NCBI RefSeq assembly: GCF_028747985.1
Contig: NZ_CP118108.1
Location: 1,059,501-1,123,500 of the forward strand
Reading direction: 5' to 3'
DNA length: 64,000 nt
From: Paenibacillus urinalis
Lineage (GTDB): Bacteria > Bacillota > Bacilli > Paenibacillales > Paenibacillaceae
Shown here: in pieces, positions 42,931-52,699 of the stretch
Numbering within the stretch: position 1 is the first letter of the stretch
Layout: each line of letters starts with the position of its first letter
Notes under the pieces: generated by a model
Databases searched by the model: none
Seen by the model: only the letters and a program-made list of their open reading frames with translations
What the model was told of the DNA's origin: nothing
Program-made: the position numbers and the translations under genes

Positions 42931-45312
42931 ATGTTCTTAACGTACAATCGTCCGGCCAAGGAATGGACGGAAGCTCTTCCCATCGGAAATGGTAGAATGG
43001 GCGCTATGGTATTTGGGCGGATGGAGCTGGAGAGACTGCAGCTGAATGAAGACACGTTATGGTCTGGTCCACCGAAGGAAACGAATAATCCGGAGTCTCT
43101 TGAAGTATTGCCTGAGGTACGCCGGTTGCTCAAGGAAGGCAAGTATGCAGAAGCGGACAAGCTAAGCAAGAAAATGATGGGTGCTTATACTCAGTCGTAT
43201 CTCCCCTTCGGTGATCTGAACATCAGCTTTGATCACGGAGATATCGGCTGGAATTACAAACGCACATTGGAGCTGAATGAAGGCGTGGCTACGACTCAGT
43301 TCCAAATCGGGGAGACGGTGTATACCCGCGAAGTATTCGCCTCCTATCCAGATCAAATTATTGTCATGCGGATGGAGTCCAGTATCCCAGGAAGATTAGG
43401 GTTTAAGGCAAGCTTCAGCAGCTTGCTTCGACATGAGCAGTCTTCCGATGGAAATCACGCCGTTCTATCCGGATATGCACCAGAAGTAGTGCACCCCAGC
43501 TATTATCCTGCGGACAATCCGATCCGATATGGTAAATCTGGAGAAACGGATGCCATGCGTTTTGAAGGAAGAATTGCAGTAACCCATGAAGGCGGGACAT
43601 CCAAGGTGGATGCATCAGGTATTCGTATAGTGGATGCAGACAGCGCTACTATATACTTGAGTATGGCAACCAGCTTTAATGGTTATGACCGTTCACCGGG
43701 TAAAGACGGCAAGGATGAATCGGCTTGTGCGAAGGAGCATCTGGATAACGCACTGAAGTACAATTATACAGAGCTCCGCGCACGCCATGTAGAAGATTAC
43801 CAAAGACTGTATCAACGGGTGGAGCTGGATCTCGGACCAGGGCTTGCACCAGCTGATCTTCCGACAGATGAACGGATCGTAGAATATGGAGGCAGGGATC
43901 CTTATCTGGTGAATCTTCTCTTCCAATATGGCCGTTACTTGATGATATCCAGCTCCAGACCAGGAACTCAGCCTGCGAACCTTCAAGGCATTTGGAACCA
44001 CGAAACGAGAGCGCCATGGAGCAGTAATTATACATTGAATATCAATGCGGAAATGAACTACTGGCCGGCGGAGACAGCCAATCTGTCCGAATGTCATGAG
44101 CCGTTGATGGATCTGATTAAGCGTCTGTCCGTCAACGGCAAGAAGACGGCGGAGATTCATTATGGAACAAGAGGCTGGACGGCTTCCCACAATACCGATC
44201 TGTGGGGACATACCGCTCCTGTAGGGAACTTTGGACATGGCGATCCGGTGTGGGCATTGTGGCAAATGGGCGGCGTATGGCTCTGTCAGCACTTATATGA
44301 GCATTATGTATTTACCAAGGATGAGGATTTCCTAAGAAATACAGCGTATCCGATCATGAAGGACGCCGCGCTCTTCTGCCTGGATTGGCTCATTCCGGAT
44401 GAGAACGGGATGCTCGTGACCGCACCTTCTACCTCGCCGGAGCATCGATACAGAATCGACGGTGAGCTGTATGGGGTGACAACAGCAGCGACCATGGATC
44501 TTGCTCTTATGTATGATTTGTTCACCAATATTGCTGAGGTGAGCGAAGTCTTGGGAGAAGATGCTGAATTTGCGCAAGAAGTCCTCGCAGCCAGAGATCA
44601 GCTGCCGCCGCTGAGAATCGGCAAATATGGTCAGCTGCAGGAGTGGCTCCATGATTATGAGGATGAAGATGTTCACCATAGACATGTATCCCATCTATTT
44701 GGGGTATATCCTGGACGCCAAATTACCGAGGGGCTTGCACCGGAGCTTCTTCAGGCTGCACGCGTATCACTGGAGAGACGCGGTGACGGTGGAACAGGCT
44801 GGAGCCTTGGCTGGAAGGTTGGTCTGTGGGCACGATTCCAGGATGGAGATCGGGCGCATCGCCTTGTGTCCAATCTGCTTCAGCTCGTTCGTGACGGCTC
44901 CGAAAGATACGAGAGCGGCGGGGTGTACCCGAACTTGTTCGACGCACATCCACCATTCCAAATCGACGGTAACTTTGCGGCAACCTCAGGCATTATTGAG
45001 CTGCTGCTTCAATCACATCAAGGCTATGTAGAACTTCTTCCTGCTCTGCCGCAGGCTTGGGAGAAAGGTTCCATCCGTGGACTTCGTGCTAGGGGCGGCT
45101 ATGAGGTTGATCTTGCATGGGAAGGCGGACAGCTGTCTGCAGCTGAGATTCGTGCCGATCATGATGGAGTGTGTGCGGTTCGGACGAGAGCTGCCGTCAT
45201 TAAGATAACCAATAAAGCCGGCGAAGAAGTACAGGCAGAGGTCAAGGAGAACGGAGTTCTGGTCTTCCCTGTACAAGCTGGAGGAGCTTATATCCTCAGC
45301 ATTCAGGGATAG
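42931..45312 (+). CDS. GH95 family glycoside hydrolase (alpha-L-fucosidase or related)
   Basis: A 793-residue cytoplasmic enzyme (no signal peptide). It has the GH95 N-terminal beta domain ([33 protein letters not shown]) and an (alpha/alpha)6 barrel. N370 and N372 in [13 protein letters not shown] correspond to the asparagines that position the catalytic water, and E504 in STSPEHRYR to the general acid of this inverting family. GH95 includes 1,2-alpha-fucosidases but also alpha-L-galactosidases, so plant xyloglucan or pectin fragments are the probable substrate, in keeping with the PL11 lyase nearby. An LacI-type palindrome precedes it and a strong terminator follows. Confidence 0.92.
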   Translation: MFLTYNRPAKEWTEALPIGNGRMGAMVFGRMELERLQLNEDTLWSGPPKETNNPESLEVLPEVRRLLKEGKYAEADKLSKKMMGAYTQSYLPFGDLNISFDHGDIGWNYKRTLELNEGVATTQFQIGETVYTREVFASYPDQIIVMRMESSIPGRLGFKASFSSLLRHEQSSDGNHAVLSGYAPEVVHPSYYPADNPIRYGKSGETDAMRFEGRIAVTHEGGTSKVDASGIRIVDADSATIYLSMATSFNGYDRSPGKDGKDESACAKEHLDNALKYNYTELRARHVEDYQRLYQRVELDLGPGLAPADLPTDERIVEYGGRDPYLVNLLFQYGRYLMISSSRPGTQPANLQGIWNHETRAPWSSNYTLNINAEMNYWPAETANLSECHEPLMDLIKRLSVNGKKTAEIHYGTRGWTASHNTDLWGHTAPVGNFGHGDPVWALWQMGGVWLCQHLYEHYVFTKDEDFLRNTAYPIMKDAALFCLDWLIPDENGMLVTAPSTSPEHRYRIDGELYGVTTAATMDLALMYDLFTNIAEVSEVLGEDAEFAQEVLAARDQLPPLRIGKYGQLQEWLHDYEDEDVHHRHVSHLFGVYPGRQITEGLAPELLQAARVSLERRGDGGTGWSLGWKVGLWARFQDGDRAHRLVSNLLQLVRDGSERYESGGVYPNLFDAHPPFQIDGNFAATSGIIELLLQSHQGYVELLPALPQAWEKGSIRGLRARGGYEVDLAWEGGQLSAAEIRADHDGVCAVRTRAAVIKITNKAGEEVQAEVKENGVLVFPVQAGGAYILSIQG

Positions 45313-45332
45313 AAGTAAGAACAGGCTATACA

Positions 45333-45365
45333 GAAAAAACGCCGACAACATCGGCGTTTTTTCTG
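45333..45365. terminator. Bidirectional intrinsic terminator between GH95 and lpxA
   Basis: AAAAAACGCCGA pairs perfectly with TCGGCGTTTTTT around CAACA. It terminates both the GH95 transcript and, on the minus strand, the lpxCDA transcript. Confidence 0.93.
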
Positions 45366-45384
45366 TTAGACCTCTACAATAGTT

Positions 45385-46188
45385 TTACATAGGACGCGTT
45401 CCTATTCTTGCGATTCCTCTGTTGGATTTCTTCAAGAACGCAATGGTGTGTTCTTTAAACACGCTCTGAGGCAAATGATCAATAGCATCCTGTGCAAGGG
45501 CCAGCGTCAGGTTCTTGCGGAACAGGAGGGAATGAATCTGCTTAATCATTCGAATATCGTCCCCCGACATGCCTTTGCGTCTTAAGCCGATGAGGTTGAT
45601 GCCGTAGATCCTGGCATGATCGCCGCTCGCGAGTGAATAGGGGACGATATCCTGAGTGACACAGCTGCCAACTCCAATCATGGAATATGCGCCGATCTTG
45701 CAATGTTGATGAACACCAACCAAGCCGCCAAGCGTGACCTCGTCCTCGATCTCCACATGACCTGCAATCTGCACACTGTTGGAAATGACGATATGATCCC
45801 CTAAGGCTACATCATGTGCAACATGAACATAGTTCATTATAAAATTATGATTCCCTACCCGTGTGACTCCGCCGCCGGAACCTGTTCCTTTGGCAATCGT
45901 TGCATACTCTCGAATCGTATTATGATCCCCGATGATCAGCTGCGTTTCCTCTCCGTTATATTTAAGATCCTGGGGAGGGGAGCCGATAATGGCTCCCTGG
46001 TATACATGATTGTGTTCACCCAGTGTGGTATTTGAACCGATTCGCACATGGCTTTCAATGGTACTTCCATTTCCTATCCTTACGTGTTCCTCGATGATGC
46101 AATAAGGGCCGATCTCGACTTGATCTCCAATAACAGCGGTCGGATGAATGATCGCAGTAGGATGAACCGTTGTAGTAGGGAGAGTCAT
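45385..46188 (-). CDS. lpxA: LpxA-like acyl-ACP:UDP-GlcNAc O-acyltransferase
   Basis: LpxA adds a 3-hydroxyacyl chain to the 3-OH of UDP-GlcNAc, the first step of lipid A synthesis. This 267-residue protein has the left-handed beta-helix built of about ten hexapeptide repeats. All key residues of the E. coli enzyme fall at the same numbers: H122, the catalytic base H125 (VHVAHD), H144 and H160. The N-D-L-K-Y-x-G-E loop (QDLKYNGEETQ) and the C-terminal helical domain (GMSGDDIRMIKQIHSLLFRK) are typical LpxA, which separates it from LpxD, DapH and serine acetyltransferases. It is the last gene of a three-gene operon, 3 bases after lpxD. The presence of this enzyme in a monoderm-type genome is unexpected. 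Confidence 0.93.
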   Translation of the reverse strand: MTLPTTTVHPTAIIHPTAVIGDQVEIGPYCIIEEHVRIGNGSTIESHVRIGSNTTLGEHNHVYQGAIIGSPPQDLKYNGEETQLIIGDHNTIREYATIAKGTGSGGGVTRVGNHNFIMNYVHVAHDVALGDHIVISNSVQIAGHVEIEDEVTLGGLVGVHQHCKIGAYSMIGVGSCVTQDIVPYSLASGDHARIYGINLIGLRRKGMSGDDIRMIKQIHSLLFRKNLTLALAQDAIDHLPQSVFKEHTIAFLKKSNRGIARIGTRPM

Positions 46189-46191
46189 GGT

Positions 46192-47223
46192 TTATTCCTC
46201 CTTCGTCAGCTTCTTTATGCTCTTCTCTAAGGAGTCTATCTGAGTGCTGAATTTCTTCAATGTATGTGGAAGACGTTCAATAGCGGCTTGTTTTCTCAGT
46301 TGTTCATGGTGAGGACGGGCATAGTAGCCCGAAATGATCGAATGTGCAGGTAAGTCCTTCGTAATGTTTGACTTGCCCAAGATCGTGGAGTGAGCCCCGA
46401 TTGTGAGGTGACCAACGACTGCAGATCCACCGGCCAGCACGACATGATCCCCGATGGAAGCTGAACCTGCAATTGCAGTTGTGCCTGCGATAATACATTG
46501 TTTGCCGATGCGCACGTTATGAGCAATCTGGACCAGATTGTCGATCTTCGTGCCCCTTTCGATAATAGTGGGGTCGATTGTTCCACGGTCTATCGTTGTA
46601 TTGGCACCGATCTCGACATCATCATGAATGACAACATTGCCGGCATGAGGAATTTTTACATGTTGCTGACCATCCCACTCATAGCCGAATCCATCACACC
46701 CAATGACTGCACCTGAATGAATAATGACGTTGCTGCCGATCCAGGTATCACTCAGAATCGTGACATGAGGATGAATGAAGCAATGATCTCCAATCGTAAC
46801 ATTTTCGCCAATAAAACAGTTCGAGGAGATCAGAGTTCCCTCACCAATCGATACGTTCTCTTTGACAACGGTGCCTTCATCAATCTGTGTGCTCTCCCCG
46901 GCTTGGAGTGAACAATCGACCATCGAAGAAGAGATAAGACCGTTTGCTCTGGTATCCTGTTGAAACAGGTTCATAACATGAACAAAGGCCAGCCGGGGAT
47001 TTTTTACCCGGATCACAGGCAGGTGCGCATCGATAAGCTTCTCGGGAACCACGATGGCTGAGGCACGGCAGTCTGTTAATTTGCTTATATTTTTCTCCGT
47101 TACATAAGTGATTTGTCCACTCTCTGCACTGGATAAGGAAGCGATGCTATGTATGGTCACTTCTCCGTCACCGATTAACTCTCCATTCAGTTCCTGTGCA
47201 ATGGCTTTAAGCTTGTACTCCAT
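46192..47223 (-). CDS. lpxD: LpxD-like UDP-3-O-acylglucosamine N-acyltransferase
   Basis: LpxD N-acylates UDP-3-O-acyl-glucosamine to give UDP-2,3-diacylglucosamine. The 343-residue protein has the LpxD-specific N-terminal uridine-binding domain ([19 protein letters not shown] and [18 protein letters not shown]). The hexapeptide helix follows, with [22 protein letters not shown] and the catalytic histidine H235 in [10 protein letters not shown] (E. coli H239), and the C-terminus is a short coiled segment ([12 protein letters not shown]). It starts 16 bases after lpxC and is 3 bases from lpxA. The closeness of the three genes implies coordinated production of a diacylated amino sugar nucleotide. 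Confidence 0.93.
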   Translation of the reverse strand: MEYKLKAIAQELNGELIGDGEVTIHSIASLSSAESGQITYVTEKNISKLTDCRASAIVVPEKLIDAHLPVIRVKNPRLAFVHVMNLFQQDTRANGLISSSMVDCSLQAGESTQIDEGTVVKENVSIGEGTLISSNCFIGENVTIGDHCFIHPHVTILSDTWIGSNVIIHSGAVIGCDGFGYEWDGQQHVKIPHAGNVVIHDDVEIGANTTIDRGTIDPTIIERGTKIDNLVQIAHNVRIGKQCIIAGTTAIAGSASIGDHVVLAGGSAVVGHLTIGAHSTILGKSNITKDLPAHSIISGYYARPHHEQLRKQAAIERLPHTLKKFSTQIDSLEKSIKKLTKEE

Positions 47224-47239
47224 CTTTGCTATCTCCTTA

Positions 47240-48073
47240 TTAATGTAGATTATTCATGATCTCCCGTGCCAAAAGAGTATTCAGACGGTGGGAAGTTCGC
47301 ACGCCTCTAACTTGGGCTAGAACTGGAGGCGCCAGTGCCAGATCACCCATCACATCGAGCAGCTTGTGGCGGGCAAATTCATCCGGGTATCGCAGGTCCG
47401 ACAAGATTTGGCTGTTTCCGATGAGTACTGCGTTGTCCATGGATGCGCCTTGGATTAGGCCTTTGCTTCTTAGAAGGTTTACTTCTTGTTCAAAGCCGAA
47501 GGTGCGTGCCGGAGAAATTTCACTTCGGTAATCGTGGATGGCAGGGTTGAAATAAGCAATCTGATTCGTTAAAAAGGGGAACTCATGATCATTCGTGAAC
47601 TGGATTTCATAGCTTATCTCTTCGGAAGGAATGGCTTCCAGATACGAACGGCCGATCTGTACCCGGATGGCTTGGGTTAAGCGCCTGTATTTCTTGAGGG
47701 CATGCTGCTCTACGAGTCCGGTCTCGGCGATTCTGTCGCTGATCATTACAGAGCTGCCGTCGAAGACGGGGATCTCTTCACCATCTGCTTCAATGATGGC
47801 ATTATCAACTCCCATGCCGCGAAGGGCTGACATAACATGCTCGACCATCGAAATGGAATAGTGCTGTTCATTAGTAAGCTGTGTACAACGATCCGTCGAT
47901 GATACATTATGCGGCACGGCGCTGATGTTCTCTACAGGAGATAGATCAGCTCTTCTGAAGAGAATTCCACTGTCAGCTGGAGCAGGATGTATGGTCATGG
48001 ATGCCGGAATTCCGCTGTGCAGGGTAATGCTGTTCATTTCAATAGGCGTGGCGAGTGTGCGTTGATACTCCAT
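47240..48073 (-). CDS. lpxC: LpxC-like UDP-3-O-acyl-GlcNAc deacetylase (zinc)
   Basis: LpxC performs the committed deacetylation step between LpxA and LpxD. The 277-residue protein starts with [18 protein letters not shown], as in all LpxC. It has the zinc ligands H79 ([10 protein letters not shown] with E78), H236 and D240 ([11 protein letters not shown]), plus the catalytic H262 (TSHRLN); E. coli has H79, H238, D242 and H265. The substrate-tunnel segments [10 protein letters not shown] and [13 protein letters not shown] are kept. It is not fused to FabZ, unlike the version in Bacteroidota. AAAGGAGG lies 5 bases before the ATG. It is the first gene of the operon and divergent from the PL11 lyase gene. 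Confidence 0.94.
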   Translation of the reverse strand: MEYQRTLATPIEMNSITLHSGIPASMTIHPAPADSGILFRRADLSPVENISAVPHNVSSTDRCTQLTNEQHYSISMVEHVMSALRGMGVDNAIIEADGEEIPVFDGSSVMISDRIAETGLVEQHALKKYRRLTQAIRVQIGRSYLEAIPSEEISYEIQFTNDHEFPFLTNQIAYFNPAIHDYRSEISPARTFGFEQEVNLLRSKGLIQGASMDNAVLIGNSQILSDLRYPDEFARHKLLDVMGDLALAPPVLAQVRGVRTSHRLNTLLAREIMNNLH

Positions 48074-48096
48074 TACATCCTCCTTTCTATTAGAAT

Positions 48097-48126
48097 ATTA
48101 TAGATTAATTATCGAATATTGGTAAA
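48097..48126 (-). promoter_or_regulatory. Probable sigma-A promoter of the lpxCDA operon
   Basis: On the minus strand a TTTACC -35 (48126-48121) is spaced by 18 bases from a perfect TATAAT -10 (48102-48097), which lies 23 bases upstream of the lpxC start codon. This is an inference from sequence only. Confidence 0.6.
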
Positions 48127-48280
48127 TATTATATGTCTTTTCTGCAACACTTGAGAGATATGGAAATAAGAGAAACACTGATTTTTGAACAATAAACTCT
48201 GTTATTTGAATGGTGGTCCGGGAAGGGCATGTCTATAATTTGGGGATGGCTGATCACTATTTGGATGAAGAGGTGTTAAG

Positions 48281-50848
48281 ATGGCATATTTCAGTATGAG
48301 ACTATGCAAAAAGATCGCGGTGACAGGGATGAGTGTTGTCTTGATCGCTGCAGGAGGAATTGCATCCGCAGCTGAAGATGTAAGCAGGAAGGGGAAGCCG
48401 AGCATGGAACGGCGTATACAAATGGAATATCTGGATCGCGGGCTTATTGCAGTGCCTGCGAATAACGGCGTATTTCTGAGCTGGAGACTGCTCGCTAACG
48501 AGGCAACGGGCAGTAATGAAACGGGGCTCACGGGTACGGACTTCAACATATACCGGGATGGTAAAAGAATTGCCCAAGTGACGGACAGTACGAATTATCT
48601 TGATCCGGCCGGAGAGACAGATTCCCGGTATTACGTATCTGCCGTTGTGGAAGGCCAAGAAGTTGATCAGAGTAAGGCCGTTATACCGTGGGGGAATTCT
48701 TATTATGATCTTCCACTCCAGAAGCCGCAGGACGGTATTACACCGGCAGGGGAGGCCTACACCTATTCAGCTAACGACATGAGTGTAGGAGACGTGGATG
48801 GGGACGGCAAGCTAGAGTATTTTGTAAAATGGGAGCCGAGTAACGCGAAGGACGTGTCCCAAGTCGGCTATACAGGCAACACTTATATTGACGCTTATAC
48901 TTATGAAGGCAGACTGCTGTATCGTATAGATCTTGGTGTCAATATTCGGTCGGGAGCCCATTATACTCAGTTCCTTGTATATGACTTTGATGGGGATGGC
49001 AGAGCCGAGCTCATGTTCAAGACTGCCCCGGGTACCAAGACTCTTCGTTATAATGACCAAGGGGATGTCATATCTGAGCGGTATATTACGATGCTGAAGG
49101 AAGACCTTGCTGCAGGCTACTCTAATGTGGATGATTATAGACTTAGCGCTGAGGGCTACTATGAGCATATTGTCGAGATGTTCATGAACTGGCATGAATA
49201 TGAGGAGGTTAAGGATGGAAGCTGGCCGCAAACACTGGAGGAAGCCTTCGGAATTGCTCCAGCTTATGATTATCCTTTATCCCGGGAGGATGCGGGGCAT
49301 CTAGCTGATCATTTCATGGACGTATTTGCTCCTTCCAAGGATGCCAATCGGAATAAATTCCGGCAATTTGAAGGATTTATATTATCGGGTCCCGAGTATT
49401 TAAGCGTATTTGAAGGAGAGAGCGGAGAAGAGCTTGAGACCATACGTTACAAGCCGGGCCGGTATGATGACGGACTGCGCTGGGGAGATTATGCGATGAA
49501 CCGGATCGAGCCGGGGAACCGGGTGGATCGGTTTCTGTCCGGCGTAGCTTATTTGGACGGAGAACAGCCCTATGCAGTATTTGCGAGAGGCTACTATACC
49601 CGGACAACACTGGTCTCTTACAGCTGGGATGGAGAGAAGCTGAATGAGTACTGGTACGTGGACAGCGGCTGGACGCCAATGACGAATCCGTTCAGAGATG
49701 GTCCTCATGGACGAGCAGGTACAGATCCTGAATACGGGCAGATTACAACACAAGGAGCCCATTCGCTCAGCGTAGCGGATGTGGATGGTGACGGCAAGCA
49801 GGAGATTGTATATGGCTCGGCGACCATTGATCATGATGGTTCTGTCTTGTCTAATGCTTCTGCTGTGATGCCGCCGCAAAGTGCCAATCCCGGAGCTATG
49901 GCAGGCTTGGGACATGGTGATGCCCTGCATGTTGCGAACATTGATCCCTCTCGCGAAGGCCTCGAAGTATATATGGTACATGAAGGCGGAGCCTATGCTC
50001 CTTATGGATACGCGCTTAGAGATGCAAAAACGGGTGAGGTTATCTACGGCGCTTATACCGGACGTGATACCGGACGCGGCATGATTGGTGATGTGGACCC
50101 GGATCATCCGGGACTTGAAACGTGGGCTGTTGGATTATACACAGCAGCAGGTCAGAAGATTAGCGACACGGCCCCAGGCACCAATATGAGCATCAAGTGG
50201 TCCAAGGATATGACGACCCAGCTTATTAACGGATCACTAGAGAATACGCCGACCATTGACGATTGGAAAAAAGGAACGGTGCTGACCGCAGAAGGAACCC
50301 GTACAAATAATCATACGAAAGGCACGCCGTCGCTTGTGGCAGATGTCTTTGGCGATTGGCGGGAAGAAATGTTAGTCCGTACGGCAGATAGCAGCGCCAT
50401 CCGTATTTATTCCAATACGGAAGTGGCAACTCACAAGCTGCACACCCTGCTTCATGATCCGCAATATCGTGCAGGTGTAGCTACGCAGAATACGGGCTAT
50501 AATCAGCCGGTGTATACAAGTTATTATTATGCATCCGATATGGATTTTGCTCAGGTGACACTTCCCAATCTATCGATCGCCGGGCTGCTGCCTGTGCTGG
50601 AGCAATTACATGATCAATATGCAGAAGAAGGAGATTTGTCAGGAGCTGTAGTGAAGCAGCTGGCCAATACGCTAGAACAAGCAGTGCATCATTATAATAA
50701 AGGAGCTTATAAGCAAGCATCTTCCTTCCTGGAAAAATATATGGCACAGCTGGACAAGCGAGGCGGCAAGGACAAGATTAGCGAGCGGGCAAGGCTGAAC
50801 CTGACTCATCATGCCGAGCTGTTGTTGGATGAATGGAAGCAGAAATAA
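48281..50848 (+). CDS. PL11 rhamnogalacturonan lyase with C-terminal FIMAH-like domain
   Basis: This 855-residue secreted enzyme cleaves the rhamnogalacturonan I backbone of pectin by beta-elimination. It has a signal peptide of about 30 residues (cleavage near IASAAED) and a PL11 catalytic beta-propeller. The propeller carries repeated calcium-binding D-x-D-G-D loops (VGDVDGDGKLEYFVKW, YDFDGDGRAELMFKTAPG, VADVDGDGKQEIVYGS) and GDWREEMLVR. The last 70 residues (LSGAVVKQLANTLEQAVHHYNKGAYKQASSFLEKYMAQLDKRGG) form a three-helix FIMAH-type domain often found at the end of exported glycosidases of Paenibacillus. It is divergent from lpxC, and the two promoter regions share about 200 bases. Confidence 0.94.
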   Translation: MAYFSMRLCKKIAVTGMSVVLIAAGGIASAAEDVSRKGKPSMERRIQMEYLDRGLIAVPANNGVFLSWRLLANEATGSNETGLTGTDFNIYRDGKRIAQVTDSTNYLDPAGETDSRYYVSAVVEGQEVDQSKAVIPWGNSYYDLPLQKPQDGITPAGEAYTYSANDMSVGDVDGDGKLEYFVKWEPSNAKDVSQVGYTGNTYIDAYTYEGRLLYRIDLGVNIRSGAHYTQFLVYDFDGDGRAELMFKTAPGTKTLRYNDQGDVISERYITMLKEDLAAGYSNVDDYRLSAEGYYEHIVEMFMNWHEYEEVKDGSWPQTLEEAFGIAPAYDYPLSREDAGHLADHFMDVFAPSKDANRNKFRQFEGFILSGPEYLSVFEGESGEELETIRYKPGRYDDGLRWGDYAMNRIEPGNRVDRFLSGVAYLDGEQPYAVFARGYYTRTTLVSYSWDGEKLNEYWYVDSGWTPMTNPFRDGPHGRAGTDPEYGQITTQGAHSLSVADVDGDGKQEIVYGSATIDHDGSVLSNASAVMPPQSANPGAMAGLGHGDALHVANIDPSREGLEVYMVHEGGAYAPYGYALRDAKTGEVIYGAYTGRDTGRGMIGDVDPDHPGLETWAVGLYTAAGQKISDTAPGTNMSIKWSKDMTTQLINGSLENTPTIDDWKKGTVLTAEGTRTNNHTKGTPSLVADVFGDWREEMLVRTADSSAIRIYSNTEVATHKLHTLLHDPQYRAGVATQNTGYNQPVYTSYYYASDMDFAQVTLPNLSIAGLLPVLEQLHDQYAEEGDLSGAVVKQLANTLEQAVHHYNKGAYKQASSFLEKYMAQLDKRGGKDKISERARLNLTHHAELLLDEWKQK

Positions 50849-50875
50849 GGTAGTGAATATAAGGATACCCCATGG

Positions 50876-50923
50876 ATCGGGATGGACAACAGTGTCTATC
50901 CGCAATTCATGGGGTTGTTTTTT
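50876..50923 (+). terminator. Intrinsic terminator after PL11 gene
   Basis: ACCCCATG with interior pairs (GGATGGACA/TCTATCC) closes with CATGGGGT, followed by TGTTTTTTATG. Confidence 0.82.
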
Positions 50924-51136
50924 ATGTGGATGTAATCCTTGGATCAATGATCTGTCTATCCCAATCTCGGCCCCATTTCAACAGATTTCAACAAATTTCA
51001 TCATTGCAGTGGCGTAATCTCTCATCCTATGTTATGATGTTTTCATTCTGCTAATATGGTAGCGGACTAAAGCGTTTGGAAATGGATGCAATTTATTCTA
51101 TTCTATATTTAATATACATCTAGTGGAGGGAAACTC

Positions 51137-51904
51137 GTGAAAAAGTCAGCATGGTTACTTATGATAAGTATGTTCGTTCTTGTATTGAGCGCCTGCTCAA
51201 CAAGCGGACAAGATGAGAATACACTCGTCATCGGGATTGATGACAAGTTTGCACCGATGGGATTCCGTGATGAGAGTAATAACATTGTCGGATTTGATAT
51301 TGATTATGCAGCAGCAGCAGCGGAGAAGATGGGCAAGGAAGTAGAGTTTCAGCCAATTGATTGGTCCTCCAAGGAATCGGAGCTAAGCAGCGGACGCATT
51401 GATCTGATCTGGAATGGTTATACCATTACTGATGAGCGCAAAGAGAAGGTGCTGTTCACGAAGCCTTATATGGCAAACAGTCAGGTCGCCGTTGTGCTGT
51501 CAGATTCACCTCTTGCTTCATTGGAAGAGCTTGAAGGCAAGAATATCGGATTACAGAAGCTCTCTTCTGCATCAGATGCGCTGAGTGCACACCCGATTAA
51601 CGAGAAGGTCGGTAGCGTATCCGAATTCCCAGATAATGTACTAGCTCTTAGTGATCTGAAGAGCGGCAGATTGGATGCCGTTATTATAGACGAGGTCGTT
51701 GCGAAGTATTACATGTCTCTAGAAGAAGGGACTTATAAGCTGCTGGATGAATCACTGGCTCCTGAAGAATATGGAATCGGTGTGAAAAAAGGAAACGAAG
51801 CGCTTCTGAATGAGCTGCAAAGTGCGCTTGACGAGCTGAGTGAGGATGGAACAGCGGCGAGCATCTCCGAGAAATGGTTTGGAGAGGACAAAGTATTAAA
51901 CTAG
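51137..51904 (+). CDS. Amino-acid ABC transporter substrate-binding lipoprotein
   Basis: A 255-residue lipoprotein with lipobox LSAC (C20) after a short signal peptide. It has the class 3 binding-protein layout of polar amino-acid importers: TLVIGIDDKFAPMGFRDESNNIVGFDIDYA at the N-terminal lobe, WSSKESELSSGRIDLIWNGYTITDERKEKVLFTKPY, and a C-terminal ISEKWFGEDK. The ligand may be cystine, glutamine or another amino acid; the WNGYTITDER stretch is typical of cystine and glutamine binders but does not decide. A terminator separates it from the permease gene, which would increase its level over the membrane subunits. Confidence 0.92.
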   Translation: MKKSAWLLMISMFVLVLSACSTSGQDENTLVIGIDDKFAPMGFRDESNNIVGFDIDYAAAAAEKMGKEVEFQPIDWSSKESELSSGRIDLIWNGYTITDERKEKVLFTKPYMANSQVAVVLSDSPLASLEELEGKNIGLQKLSSASDALSAHPINEKVGSVSEFPDNVLALSDLKSGRLDAVIIDEVVAKYYMSLEEGTYKLLDESLAPEEYGIGVKKGNEALLNELQSALDELSEDGTAASISEKWFGEDKVLN

Positions 51905-51929
51905 GCAATATTAAAAAGAGGATATGCTG

Positions 51930-51966
51930 GAAACCGGGTGATGGTTTTATCCCGGTTTCTTTTACT
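51930..51966 (+). terminator. Intraoperonic terminator between binding protein and permease
   Basis: GAAACCGGG (51930-51938) pairs perfectly with CCCGGTTTC (51951-51959), followed by TTTTACTT. Partial read-through is expected because the permease and ATPase genes follow 55 bases later without an obvious promoter. Confidence 0.8.
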
Positions 51967-52020
51967 TCAATGAATGGAATCATGAATCCATAATCCGGAT
52001 TGTAGGAGTCGAAGATAACG

Positions 52021-52680
52021 ATGAGTTTAGAATATTTGTGGAGTATTACGCTGCCCATGCTTGAAGGGGCGAGAACGACCGTGCTGTTATTTTTCACAGC
52101 CATTATATTATCTATACCGCTCGGCTTTGGCATTACCTTAATGGCGAATAGCCGATTCAAGCCGGTGTCTGCGATTGCGCACAGCTATATTTATGTCATG
52201 CGCGGCACGCCGCTGCTGCTTCAGCTGCTCTTCTTCTGTTACGGCCTGCCGATGCTTCCGGTGGTCGGAGAGTATCTGGTACTGGATCGCGGCGTTGCGG
52301 CCGGTATCGCCTTTGTACTGAATTACGCTGCGTATTTTGCAGAGATCTTCAGAGGCGGGCTGCTGTCGATCGATAAAGGTCAATATGAAGCCTCACAGGT
52401 GCTTGGCTTAAGCAAATGGCAGACAATGACCAGGGTTATTCTGCCTCAGATGATTCGAGTGGTGCTTCCTTCGACAGCGAATGAGTCGATTACCCTGGTC
52501 AAGGACACCGCACTTCTCTATGCCGTTGCTGTTCCTGAGGTATTACATTTTGCACAGACCGCAGTCAATCGGGATGCAACCATTATGCCTTTTGCTGTGG
52601 CGGCAGTCGTCTATCTGCTAATGACGCTTGTACTTACGCTCTTCTTCAAAGCGCTGGAGAAGCGGTTTCGGTTTGAATAA
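52021..52680 (+). CDS. Amino-acid ABC transporter permease
   Basis: A 219-residue permease of the HisM/GlnP type with about five membrane helices. The family's N-terminal element LPMLEGARTTVLLFFTAIILSIPLG and SYIYVMRGTPLLLQLLFFCYGLP are clear. The EAA loop is EASQVLGLSKWQTMTRVILPQMIRVVLPS, the contact point for the ATPase encoded 19 bases downstream. AGGAG lies 12 bases before the ATG. Confidence 0.94.
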   Translation: MSLEYLWSITLPMLEGARTTVLLFFTAIILSIPLGFGITLMANSRFKPVSAIAHSYIYVMRGTPLLLQLLFFCYGLPMLPVVGEYLVLDRGVAAGIAFVLNYAAYFAEIFRGGLLSIDKGQYEASQVLGLSKWQTMTRVILPQMIRVVLPSTANESITLVKDTALLYAVAVPEVLHFAQTAVNRDATIMPFAVAAVVYLLMTLVLTLFFKALEKRFRFE

Positions 52681-52699
52681 ACTTTAAAAGGAATGTCGC

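Noticed and set aside
45385..47223. Possibility that the hexapeptide proteins are DapH, GlmU or serine acetyltransferase relatives
   Set aside because: The LpxA histidines fall at identical positions, LpxD has its specific N-terminal domain, and both are in an operon with a true LpxC.
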